This document shows, in pieces, positions 33,202-45,263 of a stretch of 64,000 bases of DNA (its first letter is position 1; every line of letters begins with the position of its first letter). The translations under genes were made by a program, and so were the position numbers. The DNA comes from Synanceia verrucosa (taxonomy: Eukaryota; Chordata; Actinopteri; Perciformes; Synanceiidae): the NCBI GenBank assembly GCA_029721515.1, contig CM056567.1, forward strand, positions 2,263,007 to 2,327,006. Direction: 5' to 3'. Under the pieces are notes generated by a model. It was not told the DNA's origin. It searched no databases and saw only the letters and a list, made by a program, of their open reading frames with translations.

Positions 33202-34562
33202 CATGTGACCCACATTGACGCAGATAAACATAATCATCCCAGTGGAGTCATGTTCTTCAGCCATGATAAATGCAACAATATTCACTTTGTCTTTTTTTTT
33301 TGCTCTGCTTTGGTCTCAGTTGACGCCTGAAAAGAACATCTTCAGCTACCAGGCGTCCTGGTTTCTCCACCAGATTTTTATCAAGTTCATCTAATTTTCT
33401 GAAATAAATTGCCAGTGAAAACCCAAACGACGAGCTAAAAGAGGCTAAAATGCTGAACGAAGGTGCACAGTTTGAGTCAAAGAAACTCCTTTCATGCTCA
33501 GTTCATTTGATCTGTATCCTTTTTTCAAATATTAATAACATAAAGATGTCCAAACACAATAAGTGCACAAAGCTCCTGTTGCACCAGAATGAACAACAAC
33601 AACAACCTTATAAGTGATGAGTCTGTCAATGGCAGGCGAGTGTTTTATCAATACCTGAATGTCTCACTGACTCTCTATTGTATTCTGTGTTTCCAGGAGA
33701 GCTTCCAGGATTATTCTGCTCGTGGGAACCGTTCAGGATCAATGTAGCTTCAATAATACTGCTGAATTCACAGAGACACTCACAGCTGCTGGAAACACCC
33801 TGATTTGAATATTATGGGCTGCAGGACGACAGGAGAATCCCTCTGCATGGTGGCATAAGGCACAACTTCCTGCTGCTGATCAGCTGTTTTTATATCTTTT
33901 CTCAGGATAAATATTTAACCTGATGTCACTGTGCTGCTTAGGTGGTGCTTTTGAGCTTTTTGTCGTCATCATGTAGAGAAAAAATATTAATTTCAGTGTC
34001 ATGAGAGCGATGGGAAATATGAAAAGTCACAATTAAACTACAAAAACACTGGGATAAAAAAAAAAAAGCATGTATGTGTGATCATTATAATAATCCACTG
34101 TGATGAAGTATACAGTATTTAAGTATGTCTGACCTCTGCCCTAAGGGTCAACATGTACTTAAATAATCTTTTTTTCTCTTTTCTCAGATGTTCTCTCTGA
34201 CCTGATTCTCCATCTCATGCTGTTTCATGGATATAATCCTTGCGAGAAAAAGACATTTTCAATGCCTGAGATTGGTATATTTTTGGGTTGTGACCAACGT
34301 TTGACCCCATAACTCCCTTTTCTTCCCTTATCACTGTGAAGCAGTCATGACTAACGCAGGGGATAAAGGAAACCCCTGGATCATGTATGGCATACATACA
34401 TATATAGAGATATACTGCACATATATAGTACGACTAACCTTTGTCGTGATGATGGAACCGCAGACTGAGAGCTTCTCTTCTGCTGTGACTGTAGGAGCTC
34501 TCCAGCTCTGCAGCCGAAAAATCGTCCAGTTTGACTTTCTTCACCAGGAAAGACCGAGGCAT
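28505..34562 (-). CDS. scrt1: Scratch family zinc finger protein 1 (SNAG, five C2H2 fingers)
   Basis: Two coding exons on the - strand: exon 1 34562-34439 (124 nt) and exon 2 29268-28505 (764 nt with the stop); 295 residues. The protein starts MPRSFLVKK, the SNAG repressor motif of Scratch proteins. '[14 protein letters not shown]' (about 106-119) points to Scratch1 rather than Scratch2. Five fingers follow at about 146-168, 177-199, 203-225, 231-253 and 259-282; the last has a terminal Cys in place of the second His. Scratch proteins are nuclear repressors that bind E-box-like CAGGTG sites and act in post-mitotic neurons; this is known from the family. The intron (29269-34438) has donor GTTAGT and acceptor CTTCAG, and joins K41 to G42 in phase 1. 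Fish often have more than one scrt1, so the a/b label is left open. Confidence 0.96.
30866..30908. repeat. Interstitial telomere-like (TTAGGG) tract
   Basis: 'ggttagggttagggacaggg', then 'ttacagggttagggttagg'. At least five TTAGGG or one-off units. Confidence 0.7.
32635..32985. repeat. Degenerate tandem repeat, about three units
   Basis: 'gaataagacaata', 'tcctac/tcctcc', 'gctgtttatgtagcata' and 'aatattcca' recur at about 32640, 32745, 32860 and 32930. AT-rich, strongly diverged. Confidence 0.55.
33136..33200. repeat. (TA)n microsatellite
   Basis: About 32 TA units within the scrt1 intron. Confidence 0.97.
34439..34562 (-). CDS. scrt1: scrt1 exon 1 (SNAG domain)
   Basis: Encodes 41 residues plus one base, from [10 protein letters not shown] through the Ser-rich stretch to 'HHHDK'. 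The donor on the - strand reads AAAG|GTTAGTCG. '[14 protein letters not shown]' is Scratch1-like. Translating this short exon on the - strand is what identifies the true start. Confidence 0.95.
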
Positions 34563-35154
34563 GATGGGACAGATGATGCTCCTCTGCTGCTACAAAAAAA
34601 CTTCTTACTTCACCTCCCCCCTTAAGAAAAACAAAACTAAAAACGCTTCAGCTGAAGCTCTCAGTCGCTCTGACTTTAATTATAAAGCCTTCAGCTGCTT
34701 CCAGTCAAACAGCCTGGGCAGTGGAGAGCAGACATTTTTAAAGATCAGATAAACCATTTAAAACATTCCCTGTAAACACTGGAAGCTCAAAAATATGAAA
34801 TAATAATGCTATAAATCAGTTCCTGTGCTCCTTCTCTAGTTGAGTTGTTTTATTCCGTTGCTTCACATGAAGCTTCAGCACCGGACAGCTCCGTCCGTCA
34901 GTGCGCTCCCGAACATTCCCACGCAGGTGAGTCAACCCTGGATGTTTTCTGGATGTGCAGGTGAGGCGGTATCAAAGGTGTTCACAGAGAAAACAGACGA
35001 GTCCAGAAAACGTCACAGTTCCTTAAAAAATATTGCTCATTAAAAATGTGTAAATATGTATAAAACTAGAGATGGAAGACCAGAAGAGATGAGCTCCTCT
35101 CCTCGAGCTGCGGCTCTAACTGATGAACGAGATCAGCTGTTGAGGTTTTATAGG
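34563..35154 (-). promoter_or_regulatory. Probable scrt1 5' UTR and promoter region
   Basis: Placed by position only. It includes the RE1-like site and two 'gcaggtga' motifs (about 34923 and 34959 on the + strand) that contain the CAGGTG E2-box bound by Snail/Scratch proteins. No clear TATA box was assigned and the transcription start is unknown. Confidence 0.4.
34874..34892 (+). promoter_or_regulatory. RE1/NRSE-like REST site with missing spacer
   Basis: TTCAGCACC is followed directly by GGACAGCTCC. These match the left and right halves of the REST/NRSF element, except that the canonical two-base spacer is absent and one base of the right half differs from the usual GGACAGCGCC. It lies about 310 bases upstream of the scrt1 start codon. 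REST silences neuronal genes outside neurons, so a site here fits scrt1, but binding with zero spacing is unproven. Confidence 0.45.
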
Positions 35155-35365
35155 CGAGAGAGAGAGAGAGAGAGAGGAAGAGAGAGGGGTACAGAGAGAG
35201 AGAGAGAGAGAGGAAGAGAGAGGGGTACAGAGAGGGAGAGACAGAGAGAGAGAGAGAGAGGTACAGAGAGAGAGAGAGAGACACAGAGAGAGAGAGAGAG
35301 GTACAGAGAGAGAGAGAGAGAGAGAGAGAGGTACAGAGAGAGAGAGAGAGAGGTACAGAGAGAGA

Positions 35366-35398
<33 letters not shown>

Positions 35399-35475
35399 GT
35401 ACAGAGAGAGAGCAAGAGAGAGAGAGAGAGGTACAGAGAGAGAGAGAGAGAGAGAGGTACAGAGAGAGAGAGAGG

Positions 35476-35553
<78 letters not shown>

Positions 35554-35779
35554 CAGAGAGAGAGAGGTACAGAGAGAGAGAGAGAGAGAGAGGTACAGAG
35601 AGAGAGAGGTACAGAGAGAGAGAGAGAGAGAGAGAGGTACAGAGAGAGAGAGAGAGAGAGAGAGAGGTACAGAGAGAGAGAGAGACAGAGAGAGAGAGAG
35701 GTACAGAGAGAGAGCGAGAAAGAGAGAGAGAGAGACAGAGTGACAGAGAGAGAGAGAGAGACAGAGAGAGAGAGAGAGG

Positions 35780-35813
<34 letters not shown>
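35155..35813. repeat. (AG)n array with interspersed GGTACAGAG units
   Basis: About 660 bases of almost pure GA dinucleotides on the + strand, broken about 18 times by GGTACAGAG and occasionally by GACAGAG. All three frames on each strand are nearly stop-free because of composition, giving Arg-Glu or Ser-Leu polymers that are not proteins. It is a polypurine-polypyrimidine tract that could form triplex DNA. Confidence 0.95.
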
Positions 35814-35816
<3 letters not shown>

Positions 35817-37089
35817 TTATTCATCAGAAGAAATCAAAAAAACCTTGTATTGTGGGTCCAGATTTAATTAGTTGGTTAGCTGCTCGCTCACACTTTTATT
35901 AAATGAATATAAATTAGCTCTAAAAGACCTTTTGCCTTTAAAAATTCGGTACAAGCAGCTCTGGATCATTTGATTTGCTTATTTAAAAAAAAAGCAAAAT
36001 GCAGAGACAGAAATTATCTGCAATAAGTCATGCAGTTAATGACAGATCCATGCAAATATTTTAGGAAACCAGAGAGAGCATTGTTTTGATCTTTTTTTTT
36101 TATCCTTTAGGTTTTAAAACATACTCTACGGGTTATATTCACACTACAACACATGCAGTGTTCAGCCTGGTTAAGGTTTTGTGAAGGGATAACATCACTA
36201 ACATAACCGATGAAATCAATGGAGCTCACAGAGGATTTCCACCCAGCAAAAGTCTTGCATGAAACAAAGTTAGCATTTACTTATTATTATATATATACAT
36301 TATTATTTTTACATTTGTTCAGTAACGCACCAGCCTGGTCTCCAAAAATTAACAAACAGCATTGCCACTGAAGTATTTTCCCCTAGATTATGTTTGTTTT
36401 TTGAAATATAATAAATATGTTTGTGTTCATTGTGGGTCAAATAAAAACTTAACTTTAACTCACAGCAAACTAAGAATAAACACTGTTGCAGCTTTCTTTA
36501 CAGACAGATTTCAAGTTAAACTGACGTACTTCACCAACACCAAGTATGCAAGCTGTGTAACAAACACACTTATTTTAACCAAAATAAGAGTCTTTTCTTA
36601 AACCCAAGTAAATACTTTTGTTGCCTGAACAGGTTCTGCACGAACTGTTGTTGCTTGCATTGGCATTAGCAGTAGCATTGCATTTACTACCAAACGGTAT
36701 GAGGGGAGAGGAGAAAACGGAAAAGGGGAAAATAAAAAAAAAATCTCCCTCCCACCTAACTCCAGCCTTTCCATCAGTGGGTGAGAACCACCAGATCAAC
36801 CTGAAAATGCTTTTACACTGCAGTCAACCAACTGAGTTTCCTTTATGAAAATGAGCACTCCCTCCGAGGGCCAATCAGATCGTCGGTGCTGAAATCCCAG
36901 ACTCAGCATCAGCCAATGAGCTCACTTCGTATAACTGAGTGTTATATGAGTGTTTAGTGAATGGTCGTTCACAGAGAGGAGGAAAGGAGTCAGTGTTGGA
37001 GCTTCAGACAGGAAGTTTGCTTTGCACTGGGTAAAAATATTTTGTTTGTTGTTTACACACAAACAAACAGACTCCAGCCAGCAGACAGT

Positions 37090-37091
<2 letters not shown>
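35814..37091. other. Gene-free stretch
   Basis: No gene or delimited repeat seen. Confidence 0.55.

Positions 37092-37139
<48 letters not shown>
37092..37139. repeat. (CA)n microsatellite
   Basis: About 24 CA units. Confidence 0.97.
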
Positions 37140-37142
<3 letters not shown>

Positions 37143-37654
37143 TCATGCAAAGCCCAACCCCCATTCACACACATCCAGGATGATGGTGTGTGATGTAATG
37201 TGGTGACGTGTGCGTTTATGTAACGTCTATTCAGCGAGGTCCTTGGACTTAACCTATTTTAACACTTCATTGATAAATGTTGGAGTCAGACAGATGGAGA
37301 GTGTGTGCCCTTTTCTGAAACTGGGCTTCTTAACTCAGTGTCTGTCGTCACTTAACATGGCTGCTTTATTCATTCATGTGTTGAAGGGGTTTCTTGTTTA
37401 CTCTTTATAGCATCAGATACAGGCGCTAACAGTGTTTCTGAGTGAAAAAGAGGTTACGAAAGTCAAGGGATTTTCCTAAATGCATCACATTTCTAGTGAA
37501 AAAGACTGAGAATCAACAGCTGACTCTGCAGCCTCATGCATCTTTTTGAGCTCATGGTTTTGGTGGTCTGGTCCATGTATTGTACACTAGGTACACAGCG
37601 TGAAGGGAGACACATTTACTTTAAAGCCCTTTAGCGGCTGTACTAATTATCACT

Positions 37655-38040
37655 CCTTACTGGTTTGTGAACTGCCGTTTTGAAGCCCAGAGTTCAGCAT
37701 TTTGGCTGTCGCCATGTTTGTTTTTTGCTACCAGAAGTCACACAAGTGGGTGGAGCCAAAAAAGGATATAATTTGCTTTCATGACCTGAAAACAAACTGT
37801 GAAAGGGTTAAATTTGATGTGGTAATGACCTGTCAGTCAGCAGGTAGCCTCACCTTAAAGCATCCTTTTTTTGGTCTGTTTGACTCTAAATGGGACCATA
37901 ATTTACGAAATGAACATCAAGTTGTGTTGAAGAAGACTAGAAACTAGAAACTGAGACCTTAAACTCCAGACAGACCATTGTCTGTTTATTAACCCAAGGA
38001 TAGAGAGAGACTGCAGCTTTAAGGCTCTTCACCTTTGACT
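37655..38040 (+). mobile_element. Dispersed repeat, same family as 24385-24925
   Basis: Shares 'ctgccgttttgaagccc', 'tcgccatgtttg', 'gacctgtcagtcagcaggt', 'agcctcacctta', 'tttgactctaaatgggacc' and 'agactagaaact'. The right part is the best preserved in the window. Confidence 0.7.
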
Positions 38041-38296
38041 TCACTTCTCCAGCTGGTTTCAATAGTAGACAAGTAATTTTACATAATACAATGAACTGCA
38101 ACTGGACGCCCGAGTACTGAGTGAAATAACCAAATAAAACGTGATAAAATCTTGACGAATGCAGAAAGAGAAACAAGGTAGATGCTGAAAGGCGTCTGTT
38201 GAGTTTATTTCTACGAACGGCGAAATTGTCCACTCCTGGTTATTTTTGCTGCAAGCCGACGAGTGAAGCTTTACTGCTGAGCTCAGCGAAATGCAA

Positions 38297-38306
38297 TGTG
38301 TGTGTG

Positions 38307-38351
<45 letters not shown>

Positions 38352-38416
38352 GAACATGTGGAGACTGGAGATTCATTAGCATAATAATAGACACGGATGC
38401 ATGTAGACAGGCAGGC

Positions 38417-38468
<52 letters not shown>
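38297..38468. repeat. Two (TG)n microsatellites
   Basis: TG runs at about 38297-38348 and 38418-38468, separated by 70 bases of unique sequence. Confidence 0.95.
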
Positions 38469-38470
<2 letters not shown>

Positions 38471-40117
38471 AGTCCTGTCAGGAAACACAATCGAAGGCTC
38501 CTTGTTGACTTTTCATTCCTGCCTTTTTAAAGAGCTATTTAAATGACAAGGTTTTAAATAAAAAGAGGGTTTTTTTTAACATATAAAGCAAAATCCAGAT
38601 GAAAGGGTTTGTAAACAAAAAGTGACAGAGAGATGGGGGCAGACAGAAAAACAAAGAGAGGAAACAGAGGAAAACAAAGAGGAAAAGGCACTTATAGAGG
38701 ACAAATAGAAGGTCAAACAGGGTTTAAAATGTAAGGAGAGAGAGAGATCACATAAACTGTCAGAGCACACAGATAAAGGCACTAATGGATGACCATAACA
38801 CTGCAGGGAAAAACAGACATTTTCCTTCCAATTAAACATTTGTTTGAAATACTTGACAGTAAGAGGAAGCTGTTACTGATGGGTGACACAAAAAGTAACG
38901 TCAAGCGTTGTATTAAGACTGTCAAACGTGTTGTTTGTCTCCAAAACAGACCATATAAGTGGTTTAAAAGGTTGTTTTTGGTGTCATAACAGGTGCAGAT
39001 GGTAAAGCTTCCTGTAATTTCTGATATTTATACAAATTAAATTGACTTGACAACATTGTTTGAGCATCCAGAGCCTTTAAAAACTGATTGTGTGAGGTCA
39101 GAGACAGTCTCTCCTCCCTAAACAACATTTTCAGGGTTTAAAACAACTTTTTTGTGCTTCTGACAAACAATAGCTATGATTCACAAAGATGAGATCGCCC
39201 CTTAAAATGCTGAATTTCTCTTTTTCTCTCAGTGCTCCTTGTCATATATTCTACCAAAGCTATTCCCTTGTTTTTTTTTTATTTTAATGATGTTGGTGGA
39301 GAGTTTTTCCACTTCAAACCTCTCCCCCAAAAGCAACCAGTGATCTTATGCGGTCCCTGTAACACTTCATTTTTTTCTTTTCTCATGAAAAACTGGATAT
39401 TTTTTAACTTCAGGCCTCTAAAAGTCTCGAAGGGGGGAAATTACCGCTCTAAACTTCTCTGTTTAAAAAGATTTAAGGACAACGGCCTTTATTCAAAGTG
39501 AGGAAATCATTCAATGAAACCCCCTCCTCAGGACAGCCCAGTACAACAGTGACCATGGATTTATCACGTGTGATGCTTTAACATGTGAACAGTGAGACGT
39601 GATGAAACAAAACACAATGGAAGTACAAGAAAAGACGGAGCAGCTGGTCATAATAAAACAAAACAGAGAGGAAAAGAAGCAGCAAAACCAAGATACATAT
39701 ATGACCCTGCATGCGTGCTATGAATATGTATGTTGTATGTATAAGATGTGACCCTGGACATTAATATGTATTGGGCGGTAATGAGGCGAATGGGCAGATC
39801 AGATGGGCCCTTCTTAACTGGTCACATGTGGCTCATTAGTTTAGGGCCACAGAGAACACCTGATACCCTCAAGATGACTTCTGCACCCCGAGAAAGATCC
39901 AGAGCGATATCTGTTTTATTCTGAAAAACCTACATTTGGGATGTGATATGACAGGTGTGTGATCTGACAGGAAGTGTTTACGGGGGGGGTGTTGCTCCCA
40001 TCGTTGACCCTGACCTCTGACGAACGGCAGGAACCATCATCATCATTGGGTGAAAATAATTACCGAAGAGACAGTTTTTAAGAACTGAGGTTACGAGACA
40101 ATAAGTCTGCATCTGGC
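38469..40117. other. Gene-free stretch
   Basis: No gene seen. 40005-40016 holds TGACCCTGACCT, a direct repeat of two nuclear-receptor half-sites with no spacer when read on the - strand. Confidence 0.55.
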
Positions 40118-40596
40118 TTAACTCTTTGAGTGCCTTGACGAGTTTGTACGTCATTTAAAATCCAACTCTTGAGTGCCAAAGACGTATTAACACGTCAGAG
40201 TGGTTTTTCGGCAGCAGGCACAAGTGGGCGCCCTCACACAGCCTGTGAGTAATGCTGGGGCTTCTGGGAGATGTAGTCAGAGCATAAAGAGACGGTATAC
40301 ACCACAGAGATCAAAACAGGAAGTGGAGACGATCGAGATTAGAGAGTAAAACAAACAGAATCTGGAGAAAAAGTGGTGATTTTGGTGAAAGTGTCCTCTA
40401 CTCTACCTCTGATAAAACAAGAATGGAACAAGGTAAAAACAAACATTTTTTTCATGATGAAATAGAGAGTCTCTTCTTTCATTTGAGCTATTCACTGTTT
40501 TCAGAGTCATAGTATAAAATATTCTGTGGGTCATGAACTATACTAGAACAAGGCACTTTTGGTTTTAAAAGAAAGGGCTGGCACACAAAAGGTTAA
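40118..40596 (+). mobile_element. piggyBac-like non-autonomous element (about 470 bp)
   Basis: Flanked on both sides by TTAA (40118-40121 and 40593-40596). The left end CTCTTTGAGTGCC and the inverted right end CCTTTTGTGTGCC match at 10 of 13 positions. There is no transposase frame. Partial and inverted relatives lie at 25775-25930 and about 42345-42790. TTAA duplications with CCCTTT-like ends are the hallmark of the piggyBac superfamily. Confidence 0.8.
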
Positions 40597-42344
40597 GAAG
40601 TGAATTTAAGAGACTAATAAGTGAACATCTGGATTAAAAGAACTGTAGAAGTAACATTATTTAAGTAGAGAAGTTATGGTAACAACAAAGTCAACATCTG
40701 GGTAAAATGTTCATTACTTCTGGACTGAAGCTGCAGATGTTCTTCCTGGACTCTGGTGGAGTGACTCTACTGTGGCAGAGGAGATTCAATAAATTCATCA
40801 GAACTGGAAATAAGCTAAATATTTGCATGATCTTTGTCAGTAATTGGTGGCTGAAATCTAAATAAACACCAGGAGAGAGGAGAGGTGGGAGGAGAGCATC
40901 AGGACGGACAGTTGGGTTCATATTAACTGGGCACATGTGTGTCATTACAGCAGCTTGATATAAGGCAGCTGATACCATGAGGAGGAGGAGGGGTGTAGAG
41001 CTATATGACAGCTTCTATCAGCGCTCTTTATAATGTGTTCGTGTTCAGCTTTAGGACTTCGAGACGCTCAGCGACAGAATAAATGTTAAAGTCAGATAAT
41101 TCTGTTAAAAGAAAAAAAAATGTCATAGGTAAATTTGCAGATTTAAGAGAATAATATTGCAGTTTTTCCATCTAAGACAATGAAACACCACTCCAATCAA
41201 AACGCAGGAAATGTCTCGATATTAAAACTGGGAGCTTCGTAATGAAACCTCCCAGCTCTGCGTGAAAAGTTCCCAACACTTTGATTTAACTTGCTGGCGA
41301 TCCGTCGTCAGTCTTCACTACTCAGTTTTACGGTTTTAAACAAAAACATACCATTTCAATAGATATCAGACTGATAATGAGAAGAATAATGAGTGATAAA
41401 ACAAACATACAAACACGTTCAAAACAATAAGATCATGGGGGATTCCTCTAGAGTTTATCTAAAACAAAACCAGTAAAAATCACGTTAAAAATCTGTGTTT
41501 TTCTGACGCTCTTAGACAAGCTGCTGCTAACGTTTGCTCAACTTGCTCAAAGTAATGTAAAAAAATGAGTAAATACACGACTAAAAATACATAAATAGTG
41601 TCATATTTAGACATTTTCTTGCTTGAAATGTTCCATACTACACTTGGCTGTTAGACTGATGGATGAACAGCAGCAAATCAGATTATTCTAAACTATAGGA
41701 ACATTTTCTAAGGATTCATTTTGAACAATCATGTTCATATTTCAGTGATTAAAGTCTCTGTTCTGTCTGGGAAAACTGTGAGCGTCTCGACTCTCTGCAG
41801 TGTCATTTTTTTTTATCTCTTTACCTTAAATTGAGTTTGCCATTACACAATGATCCCAACACCTTATGACATCACTGATGGATTCCTGTCCCAATAATCT
41901 ACTGCTGCTACCAGACGCTGACATTTGAAAAGTTCAAGAAAAGCCATTAACTGGTAATAATAACTTGCTTTGGGAAGGTTTTTGGACTGTTTCTGTTGAC
42001 AACATGCTACACAGAGCTGATCAACACTCAGTTTAACATGTGCTGGTGTTTATTATTCCCTCCTGGGTGTGAAAACCACCTTTTTGAACCCAAGTCTGGG
42101 GCGACACATGTTCACCGACAGAGAGAGGGATGGATAGATAGACAGCTTTATGAGTCATTAATTCAAACAAAGGCGGCTTATTAACCAGTCTGTGTTCACA
42201 GCTGGTTCACACCTGATACCTTCAGGAGCCGCTATGTGTGATCACTGGTGTCGTGTTGACATGAAATGATAAGAAATGCTTTCACTCTTCATTCTGTGGT
42301 GGTACAGAGTTACGTACTCACATATATCTAACATTTTAAACATA
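40597..42344. other. Gene-free stretch between two inverted piggyBac-like elements
   Basis: No gene or other delimited repeat recognised. Confidence 0.55.
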
Positions 42345-42790
42345 AACTCACTGAGTGCCAGCTGTTTTATAAAACACAAAGTGTCTTGTTCCAGTGTTTT
42401 TGTCCATTTTCAGTCATATTTCTAGACCCACAGAATATTTTGTACTATGTCTCTGAAAACACTGAATAGCTCAAATGAAAGAAGAGACTCTCTATTTCAT
42501 CATGAAAAAAATGTTTGTTTTTACCTTGTTCCATTCTTGTTTTATCAGAGGTAGAGTAGAGGACACTTTCACCAAAATCAACACTTTTTCTCCAGATTCT
42601 GTTTGTTTTGCTCTCTAATCTCGATCGTCTCCACTTCCTGTTTTGATCTCTGTGGTGTATACCGTCTCTTTATGCTCTGACTACATCTCCCAGAAGCCCC
42701 AACATTACTCACAGGCTGTGATGGGCGACCTGCTGCCGAAATTCCACTTTGAGGTATTATTAAGTCAGTGGCGCTCAAGTGTTTTTCACA
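42345..42790 (-). mobile_element. Second piggyBac-like element, inverted
   Basis: The reverse complement closely matches 40118-40596 over about 400 bases ('gacccacagaatatttt', 'tagctcaaatgaaagaagag', 'agattctgtttgtttt', 'ctcccagaagcccca'). The termini are degraded and no clean TTAA pair was assigned. The two elements form an inverted repeat 1.75 kb apart. Confidence 0.8.
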
Positions 42791-45263
42791 GAGTTAAGAT
42801 GCTAGATACAGTTCAGAAAGCTAAAGTGCACAAAATGTTAAAACCTGCTGGTAGTTGTAAGGGTCTACTTAATTTTTCAGCTTCATTTGATAAGTTTGTT
42901 GACCAAACCTTGAAAACTAAATAAAAAAATGTAAAGAAAGCTGTTTTTTTTTGTGTCCACAGAATAATGAGAGTGTTTAAATAATGACTGTTTTCACTGC
43001 ATTCATCATTTTTACTGCAGTTGATTTTGTTTCATGCTGTAACAGAAATTACCAACACCTTTTATGTTTATATGACAAGCAGAGTTTAGTAGTTTTGCTG
43101 CAGCTACGTTGAAAGTTTAGTATGCAGCCTGACGAGCTGGCAATGAGAAGGAGTTGCTGAAATGAGTGAAATTTAAACACTCAAACACTGAAAAGTGGCA
43201 GAACAGCACGTAAACACAAACATGTGTTAATATTGGTGGATTTCAGACCCACTGACAAAAGACTGAATCTCACTGTTATGAGATCTAATTTCCCATTAAA
43301 GCAATATTCCTGCACTGGTAGTAATTTGTTGCTCCACTGACGTTTAATGCACATTTCCTTTATTATTTTCAACAGGAGCTCTTCTGCTTGAATGCATCCA
43401 TTTAAATAATATTTCCAATTCCCTCTGAATGTCGACAACCAGCAGGAGTGCCGGTGATATGTTTAATTAAGACTCCTTCAAAGGCTGCTTTTCACCAGAG
43501 TTACTTCAGACTTCGCCTCTCCAAAATTCAAATGGGAATAAGGTGAGGAACTGCTAAAATTAGAGAGGCAACAAGCAAAGCAAAGCCGGTGTTTGATTGG
43601 CAGTGATGAAAAGATACCAGACTGGGATGTTTGAAGTGAAGCCGCATGCAGATCTGCTTCATCTCTTCAGGTCTGCGTCGACATGATGCTCATCATCACG
43701 CCACTGGACATGGAAAACGTCACACCTGAAGCATGGTATTCAAATTCTCTCTTATTTTCTGCAAATTCAGCAGAGATTCAGGGGGGTTAATTGGGTCTAG
43801 GGACACTCCACCACACACCAAATCCTCTTAACTTTTTAATGAAGAGAGTGGAGATGGGTGGAGGAGAAAAAAAAACACGACGGAGGGATGGAGAGACGAC
43901 AGAGAGAAAGAAAGAAGGAGGCCAAGATGCAGGTCGAGATAAAAGGATGAACAGCAAGGGATGCTGCGATGGAAGCAAGGAGAAATTTAGGAGTGGATTG
44001 TGAAATAACAAAGCTTCGTTGCCATGGAAACAAACATTTCTTTATCAGCCCGAGAGGCGAGGAAGTAACCTGCTTGTTAAACCTCCTGCGCTATCTTGTT
44101 AAGCTGTTGTTGTTGTGTCTGCAGAGAGCAACAGTGTGTTTGCAGTCCCTATAATGAAACTCTGTGGGCACAGCCTTTGTTCTGTTTTTGGGGAGTTTTT
44201 TTTTTATTTATTTTGGGATTAATCACTATCTATGTTGTGTGAGGTTTTTGTTTATAATGTCAGTAAACAAAGAGTATAATCTGTGGATTCAGGCTACAGC
44301 GAATGAAGTTGAAAGGTTATAATCCAGCCAGAGTTTCCTAAAATCACAGAGGTATTTCTGGAAACATAAAAAAGGTTTTCATCCAGAAGCAGGTTTTATG
44401 ATCTCAGCAACAAGCAACCAAGGCGTCGTCAGGCTTGTGTTGTCATCAGTTTTACACAGTTTGGACACAATGGAGGTGGTTTGTACTGAAGATGAAGAAG
44501 TGAGGGAAACACTGAGTGTGATGAAGTAATGCTGCACAAAAAGAGAAGTGTGTCTTTTGGTAAAACCTCCGGGAAGCTCAGTGATCACAGACAAAATGCT
44601 CAAATCAGGTCAGTTCATATCAGCGGCTCACATTCCTCCTCACATGCTAATTCAGCACCTTTCTCAACAGATAGGATCTACGTCCTGCAGGACAAGTCAA
44701 GTCACTCAGTACATATAAATAACCCGATCTGATCCCAAGGGGGTCATTAAACCTTTGCATGATAACCTGTCGATATTAAAACTGTTTCTTTCTTTTTACT
44801 GTAAAAAGGTTTATTCTGACTCAACGAACCATCCATTTACAAAACAAAGAAAAAACAGACAGCCAACAAACCCTTTACCCCTTTCTGTTCATCGTTGTCT
44901 TGTTGTTGTTTTTTTCTGAGGCTGAATATTTTATTCTTTGAGCACTGAAAGATGCTGTCAACACAATAAGTGAACTATGGTTTCCATTTGTCTCAGAGAA
45001 GCAACAAGAAGCGGTCCGAGTTAATTTCCTCTCTGTTCACACTTTGCTGTTTCATGCATTGAGTCCCTGCAGTCTGAATTTATGGGTGACTTAGAGAAAC
45101 AAAAATGAACATGGTGACTGGACGCTCTGTGCACGAGTACCTTTTTCTGTTAAAAACAGGGCTTATGTATAATAACTCTAAATCAGAACTTTCTGTCACG
45201 CTGGAAAGGCTGGATTCCTGACATAACTAATCACATGACTCTATATCCGTTCACTGTTCTCCT
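42791..45263. other. Gene-free stretch
   Basis: No gene seen. 44018-44031 carries GTTGCCATGGAAAC, a good RFX X-box match. 43840-43980 is purine-rich. Confidence 0.55.

Larger units (their letters stand above)
29269..34438 (-). other. scrt1 intron 1 (5.2 kb)
   Basis: Non-coding. It contains a telomere-like tract (30866-30908), a degenerate tandem repeat (32635-32985) and a TA tract (33136-33200). 30070-30150, with 'ccatttcaattagcactctg', looks like possible conserved regulatory DNA, but this is only an impression. 29820-29975 resembles a dispersed repeat ('tgctcaagggcaccctgacc'). Confidence 0.6.

Noticed and set aside
35056..35871. 271-codon Arg/Glu-rich + strand frame and 252-codon Ser/Leu-rich - strand frame
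   Set aside because: Both are translations of the AG dinucleotide array; the content is set by the repeat.
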